Assembly (NCBI GenBank): GCA_963715575.1
Contig: OY970250.1
Location: forward strand, 1,302,001-1,366,000
DNA from: AC-32 sp963715575
GTDB lineage: Bacteria; Actinomycetota; Thermoleophilia; Gaiellales; Gaiellaceae
Direction: 5' to 3'
Length of the DNA stretch: 64,000 bases
A program made the position numbers and the translations under genes. The notes below the pieces were generated by a model. It was not told where the DNA came from. It worked only from the letters and a program-made list of their open reading frames with translations, and made no database searches. Of the stretch, positions 15,858 to 23,225 are shown piece by piece (within the stretch, counting starts at the first letter, position 1; the number at the start of each line of letters is the position of its first letter).

Positions 15858-16340
15858 TTGAGCTTCTCGAGCGCGACCGCCGCCTGGATCGCGATCGGCG
15901 CCGCCGCGGTCGCGGTGCTGGCGCTGCTCGCCGTCATCTGGGTGCTGCTGCGGATGCGGCGGCTGCGGGAGGGCCAGGCCGTGCTGCTCGGGGACGGCAA
16001 GACCGATCTGGTCGACTTCGCCGTCTCGCTGCAGGGGCGGATCGACGACCTGCACCGCGCGGTGGACGAGATCGCGGCCGGCCTCGTGCGCGTGGACCGA
16101 CGGGTGGACGGCTCGGTCACGAACACCTCGATCGTCCGCTACGACGCCTACGAGGACACGGGCGGCCACCAGTCGGCCTCGCTGGCCGTGCTCGACTCGG
16201 CGCGCAGCGGGGTCGTCGTGACCGCGATCCAGGGCCGCGACTACGCGCGGATCTACATGAAGGAGCTCGACCGCGGCCGAGCCTCGATCGCCCTCTCGCC
16301 TGAGGAAGCGGAAGCCGTCGAGCGAGCAATGTCCCGCTAG
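15858..16340 (+). CDS. DUF4446 family membrane protein
   Basis: 160 residues. One N-terminal membrane helix (about 9-32, AWIAIGAAAVAVLALLAVIWVLL) is followed by a short coiled-coil-like stretch (LVDFAVSLQGRIDDLHRAVDEI) and a C-terminal domain with NTSIVRYDAYEDTGGHQSASLAVLD and DYARIYMKELDRG, the signature of DUF4446. Function is unknown; the family occurs in Firmicutes and Actinobacteria. The TTG start lies 3 bp after the preceding stop. Confidence 0.75.
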   Translation: MSFSSATAAWIAIGAAAVAVLALLAVIWVLLRMRRLREGQAVLLGDGKTDLVDFAVSLQGRIDDLHRAVDEIAAGLVRVDRRVDGSVTNTSIVRYDAYEDTGGHQSASLAVLDSARSGVVVTAIQGRDYARIYMKELDRGRASIALSPEEAEAVERAMSR

Positions 16341-16343
16341 AGT
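16338..16343 (+). promoter_or_regulatory. -10 box of the HNH gene
   Basis: TAGAGT overlaps the stop of the DUF4446 gene and lies 10 nt before ATG 16354, so the transcript would be nearly leaderless. Confidence 0.4.
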
Positions 16344-16353
16344 TTCCGGCGCC

Positions 16354-16881
16354 ATGCAGCAGGTTCTCGTCCTGAATGCGAGCTACGAGCCGCTGAACGT
16401 CACCACCGTTCGCCGTGCGCACGTGCTCGTCTTCAAGGGCAAGGCCGAGGTGATCGAGGAGCTCGACCAGCCGCTCAGATCGGCGACGGGAGCTTTTCCG
16501 TGGCCGCACGTGATCCGGCTCGTTCAGTACGTGCGGGTGCCGAGGACGCTGCAGCGGAAGATCTCGCGCCGGGCGCTGTTCGCCCGCGACGGCTGGCGCT
16601 GCATGTACTGCGGCACGACCAACGGCCGGCTGACGCTCGACCATGTCGTCCCGCGCTCACGCGGTGGTGACTCGGTCTGGGAGAACGTCGTCACCTCGTG
16701 CGCGCCCTGCAACATGCGCAAGGGCAACCGCCTGCCGCACGAGGTCGAGATGACGCCGCGCAAGCCGCCGCGCGCGCCGGCGCCGGTGCTCTTCATCCAC
16801 CTGGCGACCCCGAAGGTGCCCGCCGGCTGGCAGCCCTACCTGACCGGCCTCGGCGACGAAGCTGCGACCGCGACGGCCTAG
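16354..16881 (+). CDS. HNH endonuclease family protein
   Basis: 175 residues. The central HNH fold carries CMYCG, the metal-binding LTLDHVVPRSRGGDSVWENVVTSC and CAPCNMRKGNRLPHE, i.e. two zinc-binding CxxC pairs around an H-N-H site. The N-terminus QVLVLNASYEPLNVTTVRRAHVLVFKGKAEVIE is the usual start of a widespread stand-alone bacterial HNH family whose biological role is not established. There is no adjacent methyltransferase or intein/intron, so a restriction or mobile role is not supported. The gene ends inside a bidirectional terminator. Confidence 0.88.
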   Translation: MQQVLVLNASYEPLNVTTVRRAHVLVFKGKAEVIEELDQPLRSATGAFPWPHVIRLVQYVRVPRTLQRKISRRALFARDGWRCMYCGTTNGRLTLDHVVPRSRGGDSVWENVVTSCAPCNMRKGNRLPHEVEMTPRKPPRAPAPVLFIHLATPKVPAGWQPYLTGLGDEAATATA

Positions 16882-16912
16882 GGCCGGACGCGTCCGTCGC
16901 GCCCGGCCCTAG
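16878..16912. terminator. bidirectional terminator between convergent genes
   Basis: Perfect 10-bp inverted repeat CTAGGGCCGG (16878-16887) and CCGGCCCTAG (16903-16912) with a 15-nt loop that contains the palindrome GGACGCGTCC. The left arm includes the HNH stop codon. It lies between the HNH gene and the convergent secreted protein. There is no strong T-run, as is common in high-G+C organisms. Confidence 0.65.
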
Positions 16913-16926
16913 CCATCCGGCTCTCC

Positions 16927-17544
16927 TCAGCCGGTGATGTCGCCGCTCTCGGCGGCGGGCGTGTCGTCCTGGTTCAGCCAGGTGCCGTGGTGCTTCTGGG
17001 CCTTGTAGATCCAGCCCCACTGGGCGAGCTCGTCGCCTGACGTCGAGCCGGAGTAGTCCTTGTAGCTCGGGTAGGCACCCGGGCAGTCGGTCGCGCTCGT
17101 GCACATCAGGTCGAACGTGCCGAGATTGCCGCTCGTCGACCGTGTCGGCGCGTACGTGCCGCTGAACGACGTCGTGACGTAGCCGCCGTTCATGCGCCCC
17201 GGGATTCCCGCGCTGACCGTCGAGAGACCGCTCGGGCTCGCGCCTGCGAAGGTCACGAAGCTGCCGGTGTCGCGGACCTGCGCGCAGAACTTGCCGGTGG
17301 CCTTCGACTTCCAGATCCGCAGCTGCCGGTGGATCGTGTCGTTCGCCCACGCGTTGCCGGCGAAGCCGGAGTCGTAGTCGTTCACCAGCGTGTAGTTCAC
17401 GTTCACGAGCAGCCGTGGCTGCCCGGTCTTGCAGGCGGCGGCGCTGATGTCCGCCTTGTCGAGCATCAGGCCGCTTGCAGCCGTTGCCGCCGTCGCTGCG
17501 GCAAGCGCCGCGAGCACGGCAACGACAAACCCCACTTTCCTCAT
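16927..17544 (-). CDS. secreted protein of unknown function
   Basis: About 205 residues. A Sec signal peptide (MRKVGFVVAVLAALAAATAATA, cleavage probably after ATA or TAAS) is followed by a beta-rich domain with four or more Cys residues (AACKTG, KFCAQV, LMCTSATDC) that could form disulfides. Segments such as LRIWKSKATGKFCAQVRDTGSFVTFAG suggest a compact extracellular fold. I do not recognise a family. ATG 17544 is set by a strong GGGGGAA ribosome binding site. The promoter upstream (17586-17615) is the best sigma-70-like site in the window, suggesting high expression. Confidence 0.7.
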   Translation of the reverse strand: MRKVGFVVAVLAALAAATAATAASGLMLDKADISAAACKTGQPRLLVNVNYTLVNDYDSGFAGNAWANDTIHRQLRIWKSKATGKFCAQVRDTGSFVTFAGASPSGLSTVSAGIPGRMNGGYVTTSFSGTYAPTRSTSGNLGTFDLMCTSATDCPGAYPSYKDYSGSTSGDELAQWGWIYKAQKHHGTWLNQDDTPAAESGDITG

Positions 17545-17585
17545 TCGTTCCCCCTCTGGATCGCAGTACAACGGAGTGCGACCTA

Positions 17586-17615
17586 CTTATAGGCAGCATC
17601 GCCACCTCCGGTCAA
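17586..17615 (-). promoter_or_regulatory. strong sigma-70-type promoter
   Basis: On the minus strand, -35 TTGACC (17615-17610), an 18-nt spacer and -10 TATAAG (17591-17586). It drives the secreted protein at 17544 with a leader of about 35 nt that includes a GGGGGAA Shine-Dalgarno. Unlike most genes here, this one has a canonical leader. Confidence 0.7.
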
Positions 17616-17679
17616 GCGGGCGTGACGCCCGAGGGGGACGGCGGCGTACCTCCGGCAGAACCCGAACCGGGAGGAAGCG

Positions 17680-18375
17680 ATGAAGCTCGTCAAGATCGGA
17701 CTCGTGGCGGCCGCGCTGGCAGCGGCGGTCGCGTTCGTGGGAATCGGCAGGCCGGACTACGCGCGTGGCTCCGCGCCCTCGGGGCGCACGGTGACCGTGA
17801 CCGGGACCGGCAGCGTCGAGTCGGTGCCGAACCAAGCCGGCCTCTCGGTCGGCGTCAGCAGCGACGCCTCCACCGCGCGCGCCGCGCTGGCGGCCAACGC
17901 GGGCAAGGCGGCCGGCGTGATCGAGGCGCTGCGCGCCGCGGGCGTCGCCAAGGCCGACCTGCAGACGACTGACATGACCGTCTCGCCGCGCTGGGACGAC
18001 CGCGGCCGACAGAACGGCTTCACCGCGCACAGCTCGGTGCAGGTCGAGGTCGCGAGCGTCTCGCGCGCGGGCGCGATCCTCGATGCCGCCGTCGCGGCCG
18101 GAGCGACCGAGACATCCGGCCCAAGCTTCGACCGCTCCGACCGAAGCGAGCTCTACTTGAACGCGCTGAAGGCAGCCTTCGCCGACGCTCGCGGGAAAGC
18201 GGCGACGCTGGCGGGCGAGGCCGGCGCGAGCCTGGGAGCGGTGCAGGGGATCGAGGAGTCACCGGCGGTCCAGGCGATGCCGCTGTTCTCCGCCGCGAAG
18301 GACTCGGCCACGCCGGTCGAGCCCGGCACGACCGCGGTGCAGGCGACGGTGACCGTCACCTTCAGCCTTTCGTGA
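17680..18375 (+). CDS. secreted SIMPL (DUF541) domain protein
   Basis: 231 residues. An N-terminal signal sequence (about 1-21) is followed by a SIMPL/DUF541 domain: VTVTGTGSVESVPNQAGLSVGVSS, a helical ALAANAGKAAGVIEALRAAGVAKADLQTTDMTVSP, and a C-terminal AVQATVTVTFSLS strand. The family is periplasmic or secreted and poorly understood (BP26/OMP28-like, oxidative stress in some species). The ATG is preceded by GGGAGGAAGCG, a clear ribosome binding site. Its 3' end overlaps the convergent sulfurtransferase by 14 bp. Confidence 0.83.
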   Translation: MKLVKIGLVAAALAAAVAFVGIGRPDYARGSAPSGRTVTVTGTGSVESVPNQAGLSVGVSSDASTARAALAANAGKAAGVIEALRAAGVAKADLQTTDMTVSPRWDDRGRQNGFTAHSSVQVEVASVSRAGAILDAAVAAGATETSGPSFDRSDRSELYLNALKAAFADARGKAATLAGEAGASLGAVQGIEESPAVQAMPLFSAAKDSATPVEPGTTAVQATVTVTFSLS

Positions 18376-19057
18376 CCGGCAGCCCGAGCTGCTCCCACTC
18401 GCTCCAGGAGCCGGGGTAGAGCCTGCCCTCGCGGCCGACGAGGAAGAGCCGGTCCAGCGTGACGCAGGACGTGATCCCTGAGCCGCAGTAGGCGGCGAGC
18501 TCACCCTCGGGCAGCTCGGGCAGCGGCTCGTCCCACGGTGCGTTGAGCGCTCCTGGGATCCGGCCGGGGCTCTTGTCGAACGGGTTCGGCTCGCCCCGGA
18601 AGCGCTCGGGCCGGCGCGCGTCGACGACCACGAGCTGGTCGAGGCGCCGCGCCAGCTCGTCGGGCTCGATCGTGTCGCCCTCTCGCTCGCGCGGCACGAA
18701 CTCGGCCGGCTCGACCTGCTCCTCGCCGGCGCGGAGCGGCCCGAGCCAGCCGTCGAGCTCGAGCACGGCGCAGTCGTCGTGCCCGAAGTGGCGCAGCAGC
18801 CACCAGAGCCGCTCGGCGCCGCCCATGTTCCCGTAGGCGACGACGAAGGCGCTCTCGCCGATCCCGGCGCGAGAGGCGGCGCGGCCAAAGTCCGCGGCAC
18901 CCGGCAGCGGGTGCCGTCCACCCTGCCCGGGCGACGCGGCCAGGTCCTCGTCCACGTCGAGGAACGATGCACCTGGAATGTGCCCGGCGAGGTAGAGCTC
19001 GCGTCCCTTTCCCGGCGAGCCGAGCTCCCAGCGACAGTCGACGAACTGGTACCGCAC
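18362..19057 (-). CDS. sseA: thiosulfate/3-mercaptopyruvate sulfurtransferase (two rhodanese domains)
   Basis: About 231 residues, tandem rhodanese repeats. The N-terminal repeat shows FVDCRWELG and YLAGHIPGASFLDVDEDLA; the C-terminal repeat shows VVVDARRPERFRGE, GRIPGALNAPW and the active-site loop AYCGSGITSC with the catalytic Cys. It transfers sulfane sulfur from thiosulfate or 3-mercaptopyruvate to acceptors such as cyanide or thiols. The GTG at 19057 is chosen because homology begins at VRYQFVDCRW; the frame stays open farther upstream without similarity. It sits 28 bp downstream of the 19086 gene. Confidence 0.85.
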   Translation of the reverse strand: MRYQFVDCRWELGSPGKGRELYLAGHIPGASFLDVDEDLAASPGQGGRHPLPGAADFGRAASRAGIGESAFVVAYGNMGGAERLWWLLRHFGHDDCAVLELDGWLGPLRAGEEQVEPAEFVPREREGDTIEPDELARRLDQLVVVDARRPERFRGEPNPFDKSPGRIPGALNAPWDEPLPELPEGELAAYCGSGITSCVTLDRLFLVGREGRLYPGSWSEWEQLGLPVTKG

Positions 19058-19085
19058 CGTCGAAGCGTGCCTGAGCTCGCTGTGT

Positions 19086-19832
19086 CTAGGGACGGACCGG
19101 CACGAACGTCGCGTCGGCTGTGACCGCCGCCGCTCGCTGATGCGTCGCGAAGGGCTTGCCTGCGCGGAGCTGTGACCGCGGCAGCGGCACGACCCTCGGG
19201 CCGCCCGGATGTTCGAACGCGCCGCCGCCGACGGGGTGGTAGAGGCCGGAGAAGAAGTACCCGAAGAGGTCCCTTCCGAGGAAGGGCCCGCAGCTCTGGG
19301 GAGGTAGCGGTTGCGGAGCGGCGATCTTGTGTGACCAGTCCATCCCCTGATGCCCGACGGTCCCAATCCACATGATGGCGCCGATGACTCCGCCGCGGGA
19401 TCGGAATGTCCCTGCGCACGAGCCGATGTCGGCGGGCGGGTCGCACGTCGTCGCGCCGATCGTCAGTGTCATGCTTGCCGGGATCCTCAGCTTCAGGTCC
19501 CAGGCGGGCACGCTGGAGCCGCGCAAGAGGAGCGGGCGCGCTGTCTTCGCGAATCGGATCCAGCCACTCGGCGACCCGATGTGAGGCTTCCTCACCGCGG
19601 GGGTGCCGACGTAGAAGGGTGAGCTCTTCCCGACGAGCTTCACCGGCGTCTGGCATTGCGAGCCCTCGGGCCCGTCCAGCTCGACGGCGTCCGTGACGGT
19701 CCACGTGAGCGACGCGACTTTGAAGACCCGCCAAGGCGACCGGCTCTCGTCGTCGAGTGCCCAGGCCGTAGCGGAGCCGCCGGCTGCAAGGCCGGCGCCG
19801 ATCGCGACGAGCGCTAGGCGGCGTCCGGGCAT
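19086..19832 (-). CDS. exported protein of unknown function
   Basis: About 248 residues beginning MPGRRLALVAIGAGLAAGGSATAWA, a signal peptide or anchor. The mature part has paired Cys residues (SQCQTP, TTCDPPADIGSC, PQSCGPF), Trp-rich segments (SPSGWIRF, AWDLKLRIP, MDWSHKI) and an extracellular beta-type look. No family recognised. Its ATG at 19832 lies 19 bp inside the 3' end of amt on the same strand, so it is probably the tail of the glnII-amt operon. Confidence 0.5.
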   Translation of the reverse strand: MPGRRLALVAIGAGLAAGGSATAWALDDESRSPWRVFKVASLTWTVTDAVELDGPEGSQCQTPVKLVGKSSPFYVGTPAVRKPHIGSPSGWIRFAKTARPLLLRGSSVPAWDLKLRIPASMTLTIGATTCDPPADIGSCAGTFRSRGGVIGAIMWIGTVGHQGMDWSHKIAAPQPLPPQSCGPFLGRDLFGYFFSGLYHPVGGGAFEHPGGPRVVPLPRSQLRAGKPFATHQRAAAVTADATFVPVRP

Positions 19833-21214
19833 GCGTCCAACGCTACGTCCGCGAAGGGCATCGTGTCTACTGCAACGACGTGCCCGTGAAGGTGGCCGTG
19901 GGCTTCCGTGCCGTAACCGCCCGGGACCGGGATGTAGAACTCGGGATAGCCCCACATGCCGTGTTCGCTGACGTCGAGGCCGGCGGTCTCGGTCTCCTCT
20001 TCGACGCGGATTCCCCACAGGCGCTTGAGCGACCAGAGGCAGCCGAACGAGGCGCTGAAGGTGAACGCGCCGACCGCGGCCAGGCCGAGCAGCTGCACCC
20101 AGACCTGGTGCAGCGAGCCGGTGTAGACGAAGCCGCCGCTGCCGGTGTTCAGCGTCGCCGCGAGCGCCGGTACCGCGAACAGTCCGGTGGCGACCGTGCC
20201 CCAGACGCCCGAGACGCCGTGGACGGCGACCGCGCCGATCGGGTCGTCGATCCCGATCCGCTCGACCCAGAGCACGCCGACGACCGCGATCACGCCCGCG
20301 ACGAGCCCGATCACCACCGCCGCCCAGGGTGCGACGAAGCCGCTCGCCGCGGTGACCGCGACGAGCGCGGCGAGCACGCCGTTCAGCATCATCGAGATGT
20401 CCGGCTTGCGCAGCACGAGCCAGGCGGTGAGCGCGCCGCTGACGGCTCCCGCCGCGGCCGCGAGGTTCGTCGTCAGCGCAACGTAGGCGAAGAAGCCGAC
20501 CTTGTCGCCGGTGACGACGCCGAGCGTCGAGCCCGGGTTGAAGCCGAACCAGCCGAACCAGAGGATGATCGTCCCGAGCACGGCGTACGGGATGTTGTGG
20601 CCCGGAATCGCGTTGCCGCGGCCGCCTTCGAACTTGCCGATTCGCGGGCCGAGCAGCAGCGCTCCCGCCAACGCGGCGAGGGCGCCCTGGTAGTGCACGA
20701 CCGTCGAGCCGGCGAAGTCCTGCATCCCGAGCCCGAACAGCCAGCCGCCGCCCCAGACCCAGTGCGAGGTGACCGAGTAGATCAGCGTGAAGGCTGCGCC
20801 GAAGACGAAGTAGACCCAGAGCTTGGCGCGCTCGGCCATCGCTCCCCAGACGATCGCCAGCGAGACGCCGGCGAAGACGACCTCGAACAGGTAGCCGGCC
20901 GCGCCGGGCACGGTTGTGAAGAACGAGTACGGCGCCTGCCCGACCGCGAGCAGCGAGTCAACCGAGGGCGCGAAGCCGCTCGTGCCGATCACGCGGTTGC
21001 CGTCCCCGAAGGCGATCCCGAAGCCGACCGCCCAGTAGACGAGCGAGCAGACGCCGAAGATGAGCACGTTCTTGCCGGCGATGTGGGCGGCGTTCTTCAT
21101 CCGCGTCAGGCCGGCCTCGAGGAAGGCGAAGCCGGCTTGCATGAACATCACGAGGATGGCGGCGACGACGACCCAGATCGTGTTCGCGGCAATCAGGAGG
21201 TCGGCGTTGCTCAT
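19814..21214 (-). CDS. amt: ammonium transporter Amt
   Basis: 466 residues with about eleven membrane helices. The family signatures are visible: MFMQAGFAFLEAGLTRMKNAAHIAGKN in helix I-II, DFAGSTVVHYQGALAALAGALLLGPR (pore His) mid-protein, WFGWFGFNPGSTLG, and GIDDPIGAVAVHGVSGVWG with the second pore His. It imports ammonium or ammonia and is blocked by P-II proteins in other bacteria. The cytoplasmic tail is His-rich (TEAHGHLHGHVVAV), which is unusual. The ATG overlaps the P-II gene stop by 4 bp. It is the fourth gene of the glnII operon. Confidence 0.94.
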   Translation of the reverse strand: MSNADLLIAANTIWVVVAAILVMFMQAGFAFLEAGLTRMKNAAHIAGKNVLIFGVCSLVYWAVGFGIAFGDGNRVIGTSGFAPSVDSLLAVGQAPYSFFTTVPGAAGYLFEVVFAGVSLAIVWGAMAERAKLWVYFVFGAAFTLIYSVTSHWVWGGGWLFGLGMQDFAGSTVVHYQGALAALAGALLLGPRIGKFEGGRGNAIPGHNIPYAVLGTIILWFGWFGFNPGSTLGVVTGDKVGFFAYVALTTNLAAAAGAVSGALTAWLVLRKPDISMMLNGVLAALVAVTAASGFVAPWAAVVIGLVAGVIAVVGVLWVERIGIDDPIGAVAVHGVSGVWGTVATGLFAVPALAATLNTGSGGFVYTGSLHQVWVQLLGLAAVGAFTFSASFGCLWSLKRLWGIRVEEETETAGLDVSEHGMWGYPEFYIPVPGGYGTEAHGHLHGHVVAVDTMPFADVALDACPDAA

Positions 21215-21555
21215 GCCGCACGCTCCAGCGGCAGGCCGGTGCGGTGGTGGATCACGTGCTCGATCGGCGTCGTCCAGACGAGCCCGTCGCCGTTCTCGTT
21301 GCCGCTGCGCGCGGCGTCGGCGACGGTCGCCGCGACCGCGGCCGCGAGCTCGTCGGTGACCACGAACATGAGCAGCGCCTTCGGCAGGAAGCGCGACTCG
21401 AACACGCGGCAGCGGTACTCGTGGGTGATCCCGCGCTCACGGCCGTGCCCGACCGCCTCGACGACGGTCACGCCGACGTGACCCGTCTGCTCCTCGACCG
21501 CGTCGATCACGATCTCAACCCGCTCGCGCAGGACGACGGCCTCGACCTTCGTCAT
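21211..21555 (-). CDS. glnK: divergent P-II nitrogen regulatory protein
   Basis: 114 residues. P-II fold is recognisable: MTKVEAVVLRERVEIVIDAV, VTVVEAVGHGRERG, FLPKALLMFVV, a GNENGDG B-loop and HHRTG. Aligned on FLPK with E. coli GlnB, the T-loop reads RVFESRFLPK, so the modified Tyr51 is Phe, Gln39 is Glu and Lys90 is Leu, while Tyr46 and Lys58 remain. Covalent uridylylation/adenylylation at position 51 would therefore be impossible, and ATP/2-oxoglutarate binding may be altered. Its place between an acetyltransferase and amt (4-bp overlaps on both sides) still argues for a role in controlling Amt. It could be called a P-II-like protein. Confidence 0.85.
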   Translation of the reverse strand: MTKVEAVVLRERVEIVIDAVEEQTGHVGVTVVEAVGHGRERGITHEYRCRVFESRFLPKALLMFVVTDELAAAVAATVADAARSGNENGDGLVWTTPIEHVIHHRTGLPLERAA

Positions 21556-22043
21556 GTCACCCCCTCGCTTCGTCGTTCGAGCAGGACCACGTCGCGCCAG
21601 ACGTCGTGCAGCCGGCCGATTCGCTCCTGGGTGCCGAGCACACGGAAGCCGTATCGCCGCAACAAGCCGAGGCTTGGCTCGTTCTCGGGGAAGACGCCCG
21701 TCTGCAGCGTCCAGATGCCCGCGCGCTCGGAGCTCTCGATCGCCGTCGCCAGCAGCTCGCTGCCCACGCCCTGGCCACGCGCTTGCTCGCCGACATAGGT
21801 GCTGATCTCGGCGACGCCCGCGTAGCAGCAGCGTGGGGAAACCGGCGCGAGCGCGACCCAGCCGGCGACCCGGCCGTCACGCTCGGCGACGAAGCGGTGC
21901 TCCGCAAGATGCGCCGCGTCCCACGCCTCCCACGACGGCACCTCGGTCTCGAAGGTCGCGTTCCCCGTCCGGATCCCCTCCTCGTAGATGCGCGCGACCT
22001 CCGCCCAGTCGTCCGAACGGAGGTCGCGCACCTCCGGGCGCAT
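21552..22043 (-). CDS. GNAT acetyltransferase, phosphinothricin/methionine-sulfone type
   Basis: 163 residues with the PAT/MddA-type GNAT layout: VRDLRSDDWAEVARIYEEGIRTGNATFETEVPSW at the N-terminus, AEISTYVGEQARGQGVGSELL (acetyl-CoA loop R-G-Q-G-V-G) near 80-100, and ENEPSLGLLRRYGFRVLGT near the C-terminus. Homologues acetylate the glutamine synthetase inhibitors phosphinothricin, methionine sulfone or sulfoximine. It lies between glnII and glnK, 3 bp after glnII and overlapping glnK by 4 bp. Protection of glutamine synthetase from such analogues is a reasonable inference; substrate is not proven. Confidence 0.84.
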   Translation of the reverse strand: MRPEVRDLRSDDWAEVARIYEEGIRTGNATFETEVPSWEAWDAAHLAEHRFVAERDGRVAGWVALAPVSPRCCYAGVAEISTYVGEQARGQGVGSELLATAIESSERAGIWTLQTGVFPENEPSLGLLRRYGFRVLGTQERIGRLHDVWRDVVLLERRSEGVT

Positions 22044-22046
22044 CGC

Positions 22047-23090
22047 CTAGGCCGCGAACGCGTCCTCGATCAGCGCCTGCGCGGTGACCGACTCGATCGT
22101 CTGCAGGATCCGGCCGGTGATGCGGTACGGGTCCGCCAGTGAGTTCGGACGGCGATCCTCGAGATAGCCGCGGTGGCCGCTCGAGACGAAGCTGTGCGGG
22201 ATGCGGACCGATGCGCCGCGATCGGCAACGCCGTAGGTGAACTCGTCGATCGCCGCGGTCTCGTGCAGGCCGGTCAGGCGCAGCTCGTTCTCGGGGCCGT
22301 AGCACGCGATGTGCTCCTCGCGCGCCTCCGAGAACGCGTTCATCAGCGCCGTGAAGTACTCCTCGCCGCCGGCTTCGCGCATGTGCTTGGTCGAGAAGTT
22401 CGTGTGCAGGCCGGAGCCGTTCCAGTCGAGGTCGGCGCCGAGCGGCTTCGGATGGAAGTTGACGTCCACGCCGTGGCGCTCGCAGAGGCGGAGCATCAGG
22501 TAGCGGGCGATCCACAGCTCGTCGGCAGCGCGCCTGGCGCCCTTGCCGAAGATCTGGAACTCCCACTGCCCCTTCGCGACCTCGGCGTTGACGCCCTCGA
22601 TCCCGATGCCGGCGGCGAGGCAGAGGTCGGTGTGGGCGTCGACGATGTGCCGGGCGATGTCGCCGACGTTCTTGAAGCCGACGCCGGTGTAGTACTCGCC
22701 CTGCGGCGCGGGGAAGCCCTCCTTCGGGAACCCGAGCGGCGAGCCGTCCTGGTAGAGGAAGTACTCCTGCTCGAAGCCGAACCATGCGTCGGCGTCGTCA
22801 CCGATCGCGGCGCGGCTGTTCGACGGATGCGGCGTTCCGTCCGGCAGCAGCACCTCGCACATGACGAGGTAGGCCTGGTTGCGCGCCGGGTCGGGGAAGA
22901 GCGCGACCGGCTGCAGGAAGCAGTCCGAGCTCGAGCCGTCCGCCTGGCGGGTGGAGCTGCCGTCGAAGTTCCAGAGCGGCAACTGCTCGACCGTCGGCTC
23001 CGAGTCGAAGTCGACGATCTTCGTCTTGCTGCGGAGGTTCGGCACGGGCTCGTAGCCGTCGAGCCAGATGTACTCGAGCTTGTACTTCAT
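22047..23090 (-). CDS. glnII: glutamine synthetase type II (GSII)
   Basis: About 347 residues, the eukaryote-like GSII class found in some actinobacteria and rhizobia. It condenses glutamate and ammonia to glutamine. Motifs include KYKLEYIWLDGYEPVPNLRSKTK, LPLWNFDGSSTRQA, FGFEQEYFLYQDG, WEFQIFGKGARRAADELWIARY, the ATP region PLGADLDWNGSGLHTNFSTK, and ENELRLTGLHETA with a C-terminal GHRGYLEDRRPNSLADPYRI. ATG 23090 is set by AGGAGG upstream; the frame also stays open to 23192, but that stretch is the structured leader. It is the first gene of glnII-PAT-glnK-amt. A terminator-like hairpin lies between promoter and ribosome binding site (see the leader feature). Confidence 0.94.
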   Translation of the reverse strand: MKYKLEYIWLDGYEPVPNLRSKTKIVDFDSEPTVEQLPLWNFDGSSTRQADGSSSDCFLQPVALFPDPARNQAYLVMCEVLLPDGTPHPSNSRAAIGDDADAWFGFEQEYFLYQDGSPLGFPKEGFPAPQGEYYTGVGFKNVGDIARHIVDAHTDLCLAAGIGIEGVNAEVAKGQWEFQIFGKGARRAADELWIARYLMLRLCERHGVDVNFHPKPLGADLDWNGSGLHTNFSTKHMREAGGEEYFTALMNAFSEAREEHIACYGPENELRLTGLHETAAIDEFTYGVADRGASVRIPHSFVSSGHRGYLEDRRPNSLADPYRITGRILQTIESVTAQALIEDAFAA

Positions 23091-23117
23091 CCTGGTTCCT
23101 CCTGGTCTCGGACCAAC

Positions 23118-23185
23118 AAAAAAGGGCCCACGACTCGCAGTCGTGAGGCCCCAATGCCTCCGCGCCCGCCTTCGGCGGCGAACGC
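23118..23185 (-). promoter_or_regulatory. glnII leader: candidate ANTAR-type antitermination element
   Basis: Reading the minus strand from the predicted 5' end: GCGTTCG (23185-23179); hairpin 1, CGCC-GCCGAA-GGCG (or a longer stem with a GAA triloop); hairpin 2, GAGGC-ATTGGG-GCCTC (23160-23145); then the terminator GGGCC-T-CACGACT / GCG / AGTCGTG-GGCCC (23150-23124) followed by six T residues (23123-23118). GCCTC is shared by hairpin 2 and the terminator, so the two folds exclude each other. The hexaloop of hairpin 2 has A at position 1 and G at position 4, the residues known to be recognised by ANTAR proteins. The ribosome binding site starts 18 nt further on. Confidence 0.6.
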
Positions 23186-23192
23186 TGGGCAC

Positions 23193-23222
23193 AACCTAGC
23201 GGAGGCGGCGGATAGAACGCAA
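23193..23222 (-). promoter_or_regulatory. glnII operon promoter
   Basis: On the minus strand, -35 TTGCGT (23222-23217), 18-nt spacer, -10 TAGGTT (23198-23193). It predicts a transcript starting near 23186, i.e. just before GCGTTCG, with a leader of about 97 nt. Its -35 is back to back with that of the divergent ABC-operon promoter, only 3 bp away. Confidence 0.5.
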
Positions 23223-23225
23223 CCC

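Noticed and set aside
16354..16881. HNH gene as part of a restriction, intein or mobile element
   Set aside because: It is a stand-alone conserved type with no adjacent methyltransferase, intein splice motifs or repeats.
23118..23185. Glutamine (glnA-type) riboswitch
   Set aside because: The leader begins with a CGTTC-like segment but lacks the conserved GACGGAAGTAGG core and the closing GAACG partner known for that class.
23091..23192. In-frame 5' extension of glnII
   Set aside because: It runs through the promoter-proximal hairpins and terminator, gives an Arg-rich non-homologous tail, and a clear AGGAGG marks ATG 23090.
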